The notes below the pieces were generated by a model. It ran no database searches and was not told where the DNA came from. It saw nothing but the letters and a program-made list of their open reading frames with translations. 64,000 nucleotides of DNA from the NCBI RefSeq assembly GCF_015546965.1, contig NZ_JADMUF010000001.1, positions 248,001-312,000 on the forward strand. Direction: 5' to 3'. Source of the DNA: Collinsella aerofaciens (GTDB taxonomy: Bacteria > Actinomycetota > Coriobacteriia > Coriobacteriales > Coriobacteriaceae). Positions within the stretch are counted from its first letter, which is position 1. The number at the start of each line of letters is the position of its first letter. Of this stretch, positions 49,861-58,609 are shown one piece after another. A program made the translations under genes and the position numbers.

Positions 49861-50886
49861 CTACTCGCAGAGCAGCTTAGCGATCTGGACGGCGTTGGTT
49901 GCCGCGCCCTTACGGATTTGGTCGCCGCAGCACCAGAAGGTGATGCCGCGCGCAGCCTCGGGGTTCGAGATGTCGCGGCGCACGCGACCGACCCAAATCA
50001 GGTCCTGGTCGGACGTATCCATCGGCATGGGGAAGCGGTCGTGTGCATCCTCGGCAGCCATATCGTCAACCAGCTTGACGCCGGGAGCGGCAGCCAGCGC
50101 AGCACGAGCCTCCTCGACCGTAATATCGCGCTCAAACTCGAGCGTAATGCTCTCGGAGTGCGAACGCAGCACGGGCACGCGCACGCAGGTGCAGTTCACG
50201 CGCAGCTCGGGCAGGTGCATGATCTTGCGGCCCTCGTTTTGCAACTTCATCTCCTCGGAGGTAAAGCCCTCCTCCTTGACGCCGCCAATTTGCGGAATCA
50301 GGTTGCTCGCGAGCTGGGCGGCAAATGCGCGCGGCTCGGGAATCTCCTCGCCACGGCCCAGGGCGGCCAGCTGAGCCTCGAGCTCGGCCATACCGGGAGC
50401 GCCAGCACCCGAAGCCGCCTGGTACGTCGAGACGATCATGCGCTTCACGCCGGCGAGCTGATGCAGCGGCCACGTGGGAACCAGGCCGATGATGGTCGCG
50501 CAGTTGGGATTGGCGATAAGGCCGTGATGCCACTTGATATCGTCGGCATTGATCTCGGGCACGACCAGCGGCACCTCGGGATCCATGCGGAAGGCATGGC
50601 TGTTGTCGACCACGACGGCACCGCGCTTGACGGCCTCGGGCAGCAGTTCCTTCGCGATATCGTCGCCGGCGGCTCCGAGCACAATATCACAGCCCTCAAA
50701 GGCCTCGGGGCAAGCCTCTTCGATCACGATCTGCTCGCCGCGGAACTCAACGGTCTTGCCCGCGGAACGCGCACTCGCCAGCAGCTTGAGCTTACCGACC
50801 GGAAACTCCTGCTCGTTGAGGCACTCAAGCATCTGGGTGCCCACGGCTCCCGTCGCGCCCAAAATAGCAACCGTGTACTGTTTCAT
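49861..50886 (-). CDS. asd: Aspartate-semialdehyde dehydrogenase
   Basis: About 341 residues. The NADP-binding motif is ILGATGAVGTQMLECL, the active-site Cys is in NPNCATI, and VSTYQAASGAG and a His in the C-terminal catalytic region complete the family pattern. It converts aspartyl phosphate to aspartate semialdehyde for threonine, methionine and lysine. The start at 50886 follows AAAGGGGGAAGC. The aspartate kinase gene lies 174 bp upstream on the same strand. Confidence 0.95.
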   Translation of the reverse strand: MKQYTVAILGATGAVGTQMLECLNEQEFPVGKLKLLASARSAGKTVEFRGEQIVIEEACPEAFEGCDIVLGAAGDDIAKELLPEAVKRGAVVVDNSHAFRMDPEVPLVVPEINADDIKWHHGLIANPNCATIIGLVPTWPLHQLAGVKRMIVSTYQAASGAGAPGMAELEAQLAALGRGEEIPEPRAFAAQLASNLIPQIGGVKEEGFTSEEMKLQNEGRKIMHLPELRVNCTCVRVPVLRSHSESITLEFERDITVEEARAALAAAPGVKLVDDMAAEDAHDRFPMPMDTSDQDLIWVGRVRRDISNPEAARGITFWCCGDQIRKGAATNAVQIAKLLCE

Positions 50887-51018
50887 GCTTCCCCCTTTAA
50901 AGGTTGTGGCTTTTGCCCGCACGCCGAGCAGGCCGATTATTGTTGCCAGTGTATACAAGAACGGGGCAGGCACGAAACCCGCCCCGTCGAAACGAAACCG
51001 AAACGAAACGCCCCGCCG

Positions 51019-51050
51019 TAGATTTTTGAGGCGAGTCCCAAAAATCTAGC
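51019..51050 (-). terminator. Hairpin between aspartate kinase gene and asd
   Basis: TAGATTTTTG (51019-51028) pairs with CAAAAATCTAG (51040-51050) around a 10-base loop. It lies just after the kinase stop and probably ends part of the transcripts. Confidence 0.6.
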
Positions 51051-51060
51051 GAGATAGCAG

Positions 51061-52449
51061 CTACTTGTGGAGCGCAGCCAGAGCGGGATCGACCGGCGCG
51101 GAAGCCTCCAGGTCGGAGACCTTCACAATGCCGTTCTCATCGGAGAAGGCACGGTAAATGGTCCGAATCGCCAGGTCGAAGTCCTTCTCCTCGACACCGA
51201 TAATGATGTTGATCTCGTCGCAGCTCTGCGAAATCATGCGCACGCTCACGCCGGCCTGACCAAGCATGCCAAACAGATGGCCCGAGATACCTGCGCGGCC
51301 GCGCAGGTTACGGCCGACGGTCGCGATGAGCGCCAAGCCCTCGACAACCTCGATCTCGAGCGGCTCGACCTCCTGCTGGATGTCGCCCACGAGCGAGTAC
51401 AGCGAGTCGTGCACATCCTGCTCCTGCACCACGGCGCCAAAGCGATCGACACCGGTGGGCATGTGCTCGACGGAAACGTCATAGCGTTCGAACACCGAAA
51501 GCGCACGGCGCATAAAGCCAACGCGGGGCTTGGTACGGTCGCGGGCGACGTTGATGGCAACAAAACCGCGCTTGCCGGTCACGCCGGTAATGATGGGCTC
51601 CGCCTCACCCTCGTCAGCCGTCTCGCTAATGATGGTGCCGGGGTCCTGCGGCGCATTGGTGTTCTTGATGACCAGCGGAATACCAGCCTCGCGCACGGGG
51701 AACACGGCCTCCTCGTGCAGGACGCTCGCACCCATGTACGAAAGCTCGCGCAGTTCCTCGTAGGTAACGCGGGCGATGGGCTGAGCCTCGGGAACAATAC
51801 GCGGATCGGCAGAATAGAAACCCGAGACGTCGGTCCAGTTCTCGTACAGATCGGCGCCCAGGCACTTGGCCAGAATCGAGCCCGAGATATCGCCGCCGCC
51901 ACGGTCGAGCAGCTTGATCTGGCCCTCTCGCGTCGCGCCGTAGAAACCGGGCATAACAAAGCCGCCCTGCTGGCCGTACTCCTGCACCAGCTCGGAGGTG
52001 CGATTCATGCTGAGCGTACCGTCGTGATGGAACGCCACAACCGTCGCGGCGTCCAGGAACGGCAGGCCCAGGTACTCGGCCATCAAGCGAGCGGTGAAGT
52101 ACTCGCCGCGGCTCACGAGCTCCTCGGTAGAGTAACCGCCCGAGCGGGCGCGCGCGGCAAAGGCCGCGAACTCCTCGCGGATGGGATAGGTGAGCTCCAG
52201 CTCGTCAGCGATATCAAAATAGCGCTGGCCAATGTCCTCGAGCAGTTCCTCGCACGACACGTGATACTTAACGTGCGCGTTAACCAGGTAGAGCAGGTCG
52301 GTCACCTTGGTGTCGCCCTTAAAGCGGCGGCCGCAGGCGGAAACCACCACAAAACGGCGGGCAGGGTCGGCATCGACGATGGCCTTGATCTTCTTAAAGT
52401 GTTCGGCGTCGGCGACCGACGAGCCGCCAAACTTGGCAATCTTAATCAT
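51061..52449 (-). CDS. lysC: Aspartate kinase
   Basis: 462 residues. The kinase domain has IAKFGGSSVADA at the start and LLDRGGGDISGSILAKCL near residue 180. Two ACT-type regulatory domains follow (about 315-450; FVAINVARDRTKPRVGFMRRAL and LIATVGRNLRGRAGISGHL), so end-product feedback by lysine or threonine is likely. It phosphorylates aspartate at the head of the pathway. It is divergent from thrC. The ribosome site is weak (AAAGGTAACC). Confidence 0.92.
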   Translation of the reverse strand: MIKIAKFGGSSVADAEHFKKIKAIVDADPARRFVVVSACGRRFKGDTKVTDLLYLVNAHVKYHVSCEELLEDIGQRYFDIADELELTYPIREEFAAFAARARSGGYSTEELVSRGEYFTARLMAEYLGLPFLDAATVVAFHHDGTLSMNRTSELVQEYGQQGGFVMPGFYGATREGQIKLLDRGGGDISGSILAKCLGADLYENWTDVSGFYSADPRIVPEAQPIARVTYEELRELSYMGASVLHEEAVFPVREAGIPLVIKNTNAPQDPGTIISETADEGEAEPIITGVTGKRGFVAINVARDRTKPRVGFMRRALSVFERYDVSVEHMPTGVDRFGAVVQEQDVHDSLYSLVGDIQQEVEPLEIEVVEGLALIATVGRNLRGRAGISGHLFGMLGQAGVSVRMISQSCDEINIIIGVEEKDFDLAIRTIYRAFSDENGIVKVSDLEASAPVDPALAALHK

Positions 52450-52552
52450 GGGCTTGAGGTTACCTTTCTAAAAGCCTCTGCAAACCTGTTTTGCGCGCTC
52501 TGATACCATGGTTTCACCGATTGGGACCAAGGCATCCGAGGAGCAGTGTTAT

Positions 52553-54070
52553 ATGGGAACTTATCATAGTACACGAGGACGCACTTTATCGTGCTCAAGT
52601 AAGGTGGCAATCCGCACCGGCATCGCTCCCGACGGGGGTTTGTTTGTCTCGGACGAGCTCGGCACCCAGCAGGTCGATATCAGCTCGCTTGCAGATAAAT
52701 CGTACTTTGAAATCGCTCAAGATGTGTTGGGAATGTTACTGAATGATTACACGGCCGAAGAAATTTCGGCGTGTGTCGACGAGGCATACCGCGGCACGTT
52801 CGCGAGTGAAGAGGTTACGCCGCTCGTCAAACTCGACGCTGCGCCGGGCGCTGACGCCCCTCAGACCTATGTGATGGAGCTCTTTGGCGGCCCCACGAGC
52901 GCCTTCAAGGACGTCGCCCTGCAGATGCTCCCCCGTCTGATGGCCCGCACTTCCGCCAAGGACGGCGGCGCCGAGCGCATCATGATCGTCACCGCCACGT
53001 CGGGCGACACGGGCAAGGCCGCACTCGCCGGTTTTGCCGACGCTCCGGGCACGGGCATCACCGTCTTTTATCCCGAGGGCAAGGTCAGCCGCGTCCAGAA
53101 CCTGCAGATGTCCACGCAGGAGGGCGACAACGTCGCCGTCTGCGGCATCCGCGGCAACTTTGACGACGCCCAGAGCGCCGTCAAGCGCATCTTTGCCGAT
53201 AAGGAGCTTGCCGAGCGCCTGGAGGCTGCCGGCACCGTGCTTTCGAGCGCCAACTCCATCAACGTCGGCCGCCTGGTGCCCCAGGTCGTCTATTACTTTG
53301 CCGCCTATGCGCAACTGCTGCGCGCTGGCGCCATTACCGCTGGCGACGCCGTTGAGTTCTGCGTGCCGACCGGTAACTTTGGCGATATCCTGGCCGGCTA
53401 CTATGCCAAGCGCATGGGTCTGCCCGTCGCCAAGCTCGTCGTGGCAAGCGACAAGAACAACGTCCTTGCCGACTTCTTGACCACCGGCGTCTACGACCGC
53501 AACCGCCCGTTCTTCACGACCATCTCGCCGTCGATGGACATCCTCATCAGCTCCAACCTGGAGCGCATGCTGTACTTCCTGTCCGATGGCGACTGCGAGC
53601 TCGTTGCCGGCCTTATGGAGCAGCTGGCGCAGACGGGTCGCTACGAGGTGCCCGCCGAGCTGCTGGCCAAGATTCAGAGCGTCTTTGGCTGCGGCTGGGC
53701 CAGCGAGGACGAGGTCCGCACTGCCATCAAGAGCTGCTGGGATGCGAACGGCTACGTAATCGACCCGCACACCGCTTGTGGTTATCACGTCTTTGAGCAG
53801 GTCGCTCCCGCCGAGGGCGCCAAGGCCCGCGTGCTGCTTTCGACCGCCAGCCCCTACAAGTTCCCGCGCGCCTGCTGCGACGCCCTGGGCCTCGACGTTC
53901 CCGAGGATGATTTTGAGGCTATGCGTGTACTCGAGCAGGCCACCAACACGGTCGCCCCGACCCAGCTCGCCGAGCTCGAGTCCAAGCCCGTCCGTTTCGA
54001 AGACGTCTGCGACGTCGATGAGATGGCAAGCTACGTCGAGTCTGCAGCAAAACGAATGAGCACCAACTAG
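52553..54070 (+). CDS. thrC: Threonine synthase
   Basis: About 505 residues. The pyridoxal phosphate lysine is in GGPTSAFKDVALQ; TATSGDTGKAAL and PTGNFGDILAGYYAKRMG bind cofactor phosphate. The long form with an N-terminal TYHSTRG segment matches the bacterial class. It converts phosphohomoserine to threonine. I chose ATG 52553, because the family begins about there and GAGGAG lies 10 bp upstream. Homoserine kinase follows after a terminator and a palindrome. Homoserine dehydrogenase is not in the window. Confidence 0.94.
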   Translation: MGTYHSTRGRTLSCSSKVAIRTGIAPDGGLFVSDELGTQQVDISSLADKSYFEIAQDVLGMLLNDYTAEEISACVDEAYRGTFASEEVTPLVKLDAAPGADAPQTYVMELFGGPTSAFKDVALQMLPRLMARTSAKDGGAERIMIVTATSGDTGKAALAGFADAPGTGITVFYPEGKVSRVQNLQMSTQEGDNVAVCGIRGNFDDAQSAVKRIFADKELAERLEAAGTVLSSANSINVGRLVPQVVYYFAAYAQLLRAGAITAGDAVEFCVPTGNFGDILAGYYAKRMGLPVAKLVVASDKNNVLADFLTTGVYDRNRPFFTTISPSMDILISSNLERMLYFLSDGDCELVAGLMEQLAQTGRYEVPAELLAKIQSVFGCGWASEDEVRTAIKSCWDANGYVIDPHTACGYHVFEQVAPAEGAKARVLLSTASPYKFPRACCDALGLDVPEDDFEAMRVLEQATNTVAPTQLAELESKPVRFEDVCDVDEMASYVESAAKRMSTN

Positions 54071-54082
54071 ATCCCTTATTAA

Positions 54083-54115
54083 GCGCCGGCGAAAGCCGGC
54101 GCACCTTCTTTTTAT
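54083..54115 (+). terminator. Terminator after thrC
   Basis: GCGCCGGC pairs with GCCGGCGC around GAAA and is followed by CTTCTTTTTATTT. Confidence 0.88.
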
Positions 54116-54145
54116 TTAGCTTTCGGGATGATGACGAGCATGCGA

Positions 54146-54257
54146 GCGGGTCTGGCCGTTTAGTTCGTCGCGAGTTCCGCACGAGCCGGAAAGCACTTAA
54201 TGTGCTTTCCGAGCGAGCCAGGACTGCCCGAGCAGCGAACTAAACGGCCAGACCCGC
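54146..54257. repeat. Double-stem palindrome upstream of thrB
   Basis: The outer 22-bp perfect stem is 54146-54167 with 54236-54257; the inner stem CGGAAAGCAC/GTGCTTTCCG is 54187-54211. The internal loop on the minus strand has AGTCCTGGCTCG and CGTGCGGAAC, loosely like the GTCCTCG/CTGCGGA elements. It ends 3 bp before the thrB ribosome site AGGAGG. Confidence 0.82.
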
Positions 54258-54271
54258 CCAGGAGGACCCAC

Positions 54272-55153
54272 ATGATCAAAATCACCGTCCCAGCAACCAG
54301 CGCCAACCTAGGCATCGGCTACGACACCCTCGGCATGGCCGTCAGCCTCTACTCGCACTTCACCTTCGAGCGCGCCGACAAGCTCACCATCACGGGCTGC
54401 CCCGAAGAGTTCCAAAACGAGAATAACCTGGTCTATGTGAGCTTTGTCGACGCTCTGGCCGCCTGGGGCGAGCCGGCTTTTCCCGTTGCTATCGACATTC
54501 AGACCGACGTGCCCGTCGCCCGCGGCCTGGGTTCCAGCTCCACCTGCGTCGTCGCCGGCATCATGGCTGCTGCCGCGCTGACAGGCCACACCGTCGACCG
54601 CGCCGAGCTCGTCCGCATCGCCACCGAGGTCGAGGGCCATCCCGATAACGTCGCCCCTGCCATCCTGGGCGGTGCCGTCTGTTCCTTTACGCCGACTGAT
54701 TCGCTCCCCCAGTGCCTGCGATACGAGGTAAGCGATCGCCTGCGTTTTATTACCGTGATTCCGCCCTACGAGGTGCATACGAGCGAGGCGCGCAAGGTTG
54801 TGCCGCAGGAGATTCCACTCTCCACCGCCGTATGGCAAATGGGCCGCATCGCCGGCATGACGCGCGGCCTGGAGACTGGTGACCTCGACCTGATTGCCGC
54901 CGCCAACGACGACCGCATCCAGGAGCCTTATCGCCGCCGCCTCATCCCCGACTACAACGCCGTGCGCGACACCTGCCTTAACGGAGGCGCAAAGACCATC
55001 TGGATCAGTGGTTCGGGCTCGACCCTCATGGCCGTGACTGACGACACCATCGTGGCAAAGTTCCTACAGGTCAAGCTGCGCGAGCAGTTCCCCAAGTGTG
55101 ACACGCACATTCTGACGTGCGACACGGAAGGCGCCCAGATCGAATACCTGTAG
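54272..55153 (+). CDS. thrB: Homoserine kinase
   Basis: About 293 residues of the GHMP kinase family. VPATSANLGIGYDTLGMA opens the chain, PVARGLGSSSTCVVAGIMAA is the phosphate-binding loop, and ISGSGSTLMAV is the C-terminal GHMP motif. It phosphorylates homoserine for threonine synthase. AGGAGG lies 7 bp before ATG 54272. The start of the mRNA leader would contain the double-stem palindrome at 54146, unless transcription begins after it. Confidence 0.94.
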   Translation: MIKITVPATSANLGIGYDTLGMAVSLYSHFTFERADKLTITGCPEEFQNENNLVYVSFVDALAAWGEPAFPVAIDIQTDVPVARGLGSSSTCVVAGIMAAAALTGHTVDRAELVRIATEVEGHPDNVAPAILGGAVCSFTPTDSLPQCLRYEVSDRLRFITVIPPYEVHTSEARKVVPQEIPLSTAVWQMGRIAGMTRGLETGDLDLIAAANDDRIQEPYRRRLIPDYNAVRDTCLNGGAKTIWISGSGSTLMAVTDDTIVAKFLQVKLREQFPKCDTHILTCDTEGAQIEYL

Positions 55154-55179
55154 CGTCCTGCCTCACTGCTCTCACCGGT

Positions 55180-55290
55180 CCCCTTGGGGCTTCCCCTGAA
55201 AACGTCCTCGATCATGAATTGCCCCGTCGTGCGCTTCGCGCGACGGGGCAATTCGATCTGCGGATTGTTTTCAGGGGAAGCCCCAAGGGG
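55180..55290. repeat. Double-stem element with GTCCTCG/CTGCGGA motifs
   Basis: The outer 24-bp perfect stem is 55180-55203 with 55267-55290. The inner stem (55217-55229 with 55241-55253) is capped by TGCGCTTCGCG. The internal loop is GTCCTCGATCATG on the left and CGATCTGCGGATT on the right. It lies right after thrB. Confidence 0.87.
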
Positions 55291-55335
55291 GCCTGCGCAG
55301 CCTCGACAGGATATCGCATTCGCTGATTTAATCTT

Positions 55336-55430
55336 GCGTTCCTTCGGAGCAGCGGACGAGAGGCCTTCGCGCTGCGGAATAATTTTGAGGGGAACACCCC
55401 GACCATCCCTGCGTTTACCTTGCTGAGGAT
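55336..55430. repeat. Degenerate remnant of a double-stem element
   Basis: TTCGGAGCAGCGGACGAG, CGCTGCGGAATAATTTT and GAGGGGAACACCCC recall pieces of the elements at 49725 and 55180, but the long outer arms are lost. The rest of the gap up to 55549 is AT-rich and probably holds the promoter of the next gene. Confidence 0.45.
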
Positions 55431-55549
55431 GTCTACAGGGACCCACGCTTTGAAGGGGCGCCGGGCAGATAGGGGCTTTTTAGGTTACATAATCAACTGT
55501 TTATCTATGCTACTATTTAACTAGGCATCGCAGTATGGAGGTGGTCAAA

Positions 55550-56065
55550 GTGTTACGCACACTCCAAGCTTCGTTTTTCCTCTCGATACTTTTGATATTA
55601 CCGATATGTTTCTCGTTTAGCCCTTCGACTGCTTATGCTGCAGAAAGCGATGCTGTCGCAATTTCTGGCGCAACCCAAGATTTTGATTTAACGAAAGGTC
55701 CCGAGCAGTCTCATCAAATCAAGCTTAAGGATGGGACCGTTGCAGTAATAGGAATTAAAAAAACTAATGAGCCCAGCCTGATATGGGACAGTTACTACAA
55801 CAATGCATCTGGAACTTGGACTATCTATTACAACAGTCCTTTTATTTATCGCGAATTCAAGATCAAGATAGCGAACTCGCTCATTACCAGCGCTTGGGGA
55901 CAAAACTATTCGACTTTCGGTTGCACGGTAACAAACGAGTCCTTTAAATGGAACTCTAAGCAGGCGACATATCGACTCAATTATGAATCGATGGGGGTTG
56001 CGTCCAGCGTCGCCGTGTTGCAAGCGACCATGGAAGGCAGCACGCTCCACACCTATGCAAACTAG
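55550..56065 (+). CDS. Secreted protein of unknown function (DUF5626-like)
   Basis: About 171 residues from GTG 55550, chosen because GGAGGTGG lies 7 bp upstream; an ATG at 55535 would put that site inside the gene. A signal peptide ends near TAYAA. The mature part is a small beta-rich domain (GATQDFDLTKGPEQSHQIKL, NASGTWTIYYNSPFIYREFKI), which in layout recalls DUF5626 proteins; that match is from memory. The gene is clearly AT-richer than its surroundings, pointing to transfer. A 34-residue membrane peptide gene follows. Confidence 0.65.
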   Translation: MLRTLQASFFLSILLILPICFSFSPSTAYAAESDAVAISGATQDFDLTKGPEQSHQIKLKDGTVAVIGIKKTNEPSLIWDSYYNNASGTWTIYYNSPFIYREFKIKIANSLITSAWGQNYSTFGCTVTNESFKWNSKQATYRLNYESMGVASSVAVLQATMEGSTLHTYAN

Positions 56066-56089
56066 ACTCACATCAATTGAGGAAGTTCA

Positions 56090-56194
56090 ATGATCCCAAT
56101 TCCTGCACGCTCAGACATTATGATCGCTCTCGTTTGGATTCTCATCGGAGTGCTTATTTGGCGTATCTGCAAATGGGTTAATAACAAGAAATAG
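56090..56194 (+). CDS. 34-residue single-pass membrane peptide
   Basis: The frame encodes MIPIPARSDIMIALVW, then LIGVLIWRICKWVNNKK: one membrane helix with a positive C-terminus. TTGAGGAAG lies 5 to 9 bp before the ATG. It starts 24 bp after the secreted protein and shares its AT-rich composition, so the two are probably co-transcribed. It may help anchor or export the secreted protein, or be a small toxin-like peptide; neither is shown. Confidence 0.55.
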   Translation: MIPIPARSDIMIALVWILIGVLIWRICKWVNNKK

Positions 56195-56228
56195 TTGATA
56201 AAACGTATATGCCATTTATGCGATGCTT

Positions 56229-56254
56229 GGGGCCGTTAAATCGGCCCCTATTTC
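56229..56254 (+). terminator. Terminator after the small-peptide gene
   Basis: GGGGCCG pairs with CGGCCCC around TTAAAT and is followed by TATTTCT. Confidence 0.75.
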
Positions 56255-56396
56255 TATAGCTTTTTAAGCAGCAGTCACCCATTTGGAAGTCGCAATGCCA
56301 TTCATACGATTTCGGCCCTTTAAGCCGCTTTCTATTGGTAGGGACTCTTGCTGGTAAGGAGCGCTTACTAGATATAAACCTTGGCAATATATTGGG

Positions 56397-57095
56397 TTAC
56401 GCTGCGCTGGTTTCTTTGTATTCGAAAACTGGTTCTAGGAGGTCTTCGATATTGCAGTGGAGGGCTTTTGCTATAGCTCTTACGGTTGTTACTGAGGCTT
56501 CGTTGATGTTTCGTTGGCGCTGTTCGTACATTTGGATTGAGCGGAGTGATACGCCCGATTCGTATGCCAGGTCTTGCTGGGTTTTCTTAAGCCTCTTCCT
56601 TGCTAGCGCCAGTTTGGTTTGACGAGGTGTTTTCTTCGCTATATCGCAAACAAGACTCGCCACGCGTTCCTCCGAGGCTTCGTGCCAGGGATAGTACAGG
56701 CTGTGCAGCGTATCAAACGGAGCAACATGCAGCAGATCTTCAAAAGACTCTCCAAGACGCCACTGTAGATACGCCAATATCCAGCCCGTCCAGTATTCCG
56801 GCGTCTTCTCAAATCGATAGGTACGATCTGGCATCGAGCCTACTTGGTAACCAGCCCTTTCGGCAATGAGCGCGAATAGCTCAACACCCGATTTTCCCGA
56901 TACGACCCATGCGTTTCCGCGCTCAAATTCACGAGCTACGCCACTTAGGCAAAAGAGCTCCGCAACTTCTGATCCTTCTGCACCATAGTCGTTTACGGCA
57001 TAGTCAAAGCAGTCGCCGAGATTGTTCATTGCGTCTTCAAGATAATAGACGGGATAAGTTCTACTCGGTCCACAATCCGTTAACTCTTGGATCAT
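56397..57095 (-). CDS. Protein with C-terminal Xre helix-turn-helix
   Basis: 232 residues. The C-terminal part (about 163-222; KRLKKTQQDLAYESGVSLRS and NEASVTTVRAIAKALHCNIEDLL) is an Xre helix-turn-helix. The N-terminal 150 residues form an uncharacterised domain (GSEVAELFCLSGVAREFERG, PEYWTGWILAYLQW) often linked to such a domain in gut bacteria. It may be an antitoxin-like or phage-related regulator, but no toxin gene is adjacent. GGGAAGG precedes the start. It is less GC-rich than engB next to it. Confidence 0.7.
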   Translation of the reverse strand: MIQELTDCGPSRTYPVYYLEDAMNNLGDCFDYAVNDYGAEGSEVAELFCLSGVAREFERGNAWVVSGKSGVELFALIAERAGYQVGSMPDRTYRFEKTPEYWTGWILAYLQWRLGESFEDLLHVAPFDTLHSLYYPWHEASEERVASLVCDIAKKTPRQTKLALARKRLKKTQQDLAYESGVSLRSIQMYEQRQRNINEASVTTVRAIAKALHCNIEDLLEPVFEYKETSAA

Positions 57096-57161
57096 TTAAT
57101 CAACCTTCCCCGCCATTAAATCCCTGATATAGATAAGAGCTTTTAACGGGCTAAAACCTGA

Positions 57162-57752
57162 TTAGAGGCAGGCCTCGGCGATGCGCTTTTTGAGTTCGTC
57201 GATGCCGGTGCCGGTCTGGGAGCTTGTGATGATCACGTTCTCGGCCGGCACGTTGAGCTGCTTTTTGATGGCTGCTGCCTGGCGGGCCTGCTGGGTGCGG
57301 CTGAGCTTGTCGGCCTTGGTGAGGCAGACGATAAAGTTGAACTCGTTGCCCTGCAGGTAGTCGATCATGTCATGGTCGAGTTTGCTCGGGTCGTGACGAA
57401 TATCCACCAGCGACACGACCAGGTTAAAGCTGCGCTCCGAGTCGAAGAAGTCGCCGATAAGTTCTGCCCAGCGGTCACGCTCGGCCTTGGAACGACGGGC
57501 GAAACCATAGCCCGGCAGGTCGACGAAGTGCACGTCGTCGGCCTCGAAGAAGTTGATGTTGCTCGTCTTGCCCGGCGTGCTCGAAACCTTGACGAGGTTC
57601 TTGCGGCCAAAAAGCTTGTTCATGATCGACGACTTGCCCACGTTGGAGCGGCCGACGAAGCTCACCTCGGGGCAGGTGGACTCGGGAATCTGCGAAACCT
57701 TGCCATAGCTGGCAACGAACTTGGCAAGCTGGTAGTTAATGGAATCGGCCAT
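57162..57752 (-). CDS. engB: Ribosome biogenesis GTPase YsxC/EngB
   Basis: About 196 residues. G1 is GRSNVGKSS, the G2 region is SSTPGKTSNINFF, G3 is DLPGYGFA and G4 is TKADK. It acts in late large-subunit assembly. The start at 57752 follows GGAGTGTCC; a GTG two codons upstream is possible. It is 38 bp downstream of mtnN on the same strand. Confidence 0.94.
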   Translation of the reverse strand: MADSINYQLAKFVASYGKVSQIPESTCPEVSFVGRSNVGKSSIMNKLFGRKNLVKVSSTPGKTSNINFFEADDVHFVDLPGYGFARRSKAERDRWAELIGDFFDSERSFNLVVSLVDIRHDPSKLDHDMIDYLQGNEFNFIVCLTKADKLSRTQQARQAAAIKKQLNVPAENVIITSSQTGTGIDELKKRIAEACL

Positions 57753-57790
57753 GGACACTCCTTGGTCGTAGGTTCTTACAAAAGAGCGCG

Positions 57791-58531
57791 CTAATAAATA
57801 GCAGCGATACGGCGAACGATATCGAGCGTGATGCCACTCGCGGTACGGGCATACTCAAACAGGTCGAACTCGCGGTCGCAAATCGCATCGTACGCCTCGT
57901 CACAATTATCGCTGATAGCGCGCAACACCAGGCAATCGACACCATTTTTAGTTGCGACATGGGCAATCGCCGCGCCCTCCATGCCGACACAATCGGCATG
58001 CGTCGCCTCGATAGCGTCGGTGCGCATGGCAGCGCCCGTCACAAAACGGTTGCCCGTGGCAATCGTACCGACCAGGAACTGCTTTGCGCCCTCGTTCGAG
58101 GCGGCTGCATTTGTCGAGGCGTTGACAAAGCCACGCTCAGCAAGCACATCGGCAGCAATATCGACCAGCGCAGGCGTCGAGCCAAACTCCTCGAGCCCCG
58201 GTGCAGACTCGGCGATAAGCGCGGTATCGGTATCCAGATAGCGTAGGCATTTGCCGATAACCACGTCGTCGATATGGAGCTTGGGGTTCAGGCCACCTGC
58301 GATACCCGAAAGCACAACTGCCTGTGGAGCATACTTGCTAATGAGGTGCTGCGTCGCAGCAGCGGCGTTCACCGTGCCCATGCCCGCCGTTGTGGCGACA
58401 AGCGTCAGGCCGTCGAACTCACCGCTCACAACGGTCAAGCCTGCCTCCTGTGCCTCGCAAACGTCGCTCAGCTCTTCCTTAATCTGCATGATCTCTTTTT
58501 CGAGTGCACCGATAATCGCGATGGTAGCCAT
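57791..58531 (-). CDS. mtnN: 5'-methylthioadenosine/S-adenosylhomocysteine nucleosidase
   Basis: About 246 residues of the nucleoside phosphorylase fold. IIGALEKEIMQIKE opens the chain, VVLSGIAGGLNP binds the base or ribose, VGMEGAAIAHVATKN has the ribose-binding Met-Glu, and LRAISDNCDE carries the catalytic Asp. It hydrolyses adenine from MTA and SAH, feeding methionine salvage and AI-2 precursors. The start at 58531 is chosen over TTG 58543. Confidence 0.93.
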   Translation of the reverse strand: MATIAIIGALEKEIMQIKEELSDVCEAQEAGLTVVSGEFDGLTLVATTAGMGTVNAAAATQHLISKYAPQAVVLSGIAGGLNPKLHIDDVVIGKCLRYLDTDTALIAESAPGLEEFGSTPALVDIAADVLAERGFVNASTNAAASNEGAKQFLVGTIATGNRFVTGAAMRTDAIEATHADCVGMEGAAIAHVATKNGVDCLVLRAISDNCDEAYDAICDREFDLFEYARTASGITLDIVRRIAAIY

Positions 58532-58609
58532 GCCATTCCCCAAACCTATACGAAATTCTCAACCACGGTATGGTACCAGCATTTTGTTTGACCTCGTCAA
58601 ACGAACACG

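Noticed and set aside
51067-52503. 478-codon plus-strand frame opposite aspartate kinase
   Set aside because: The minus strand carries an intact aspartate kinase with catalytic and ACT motifs.
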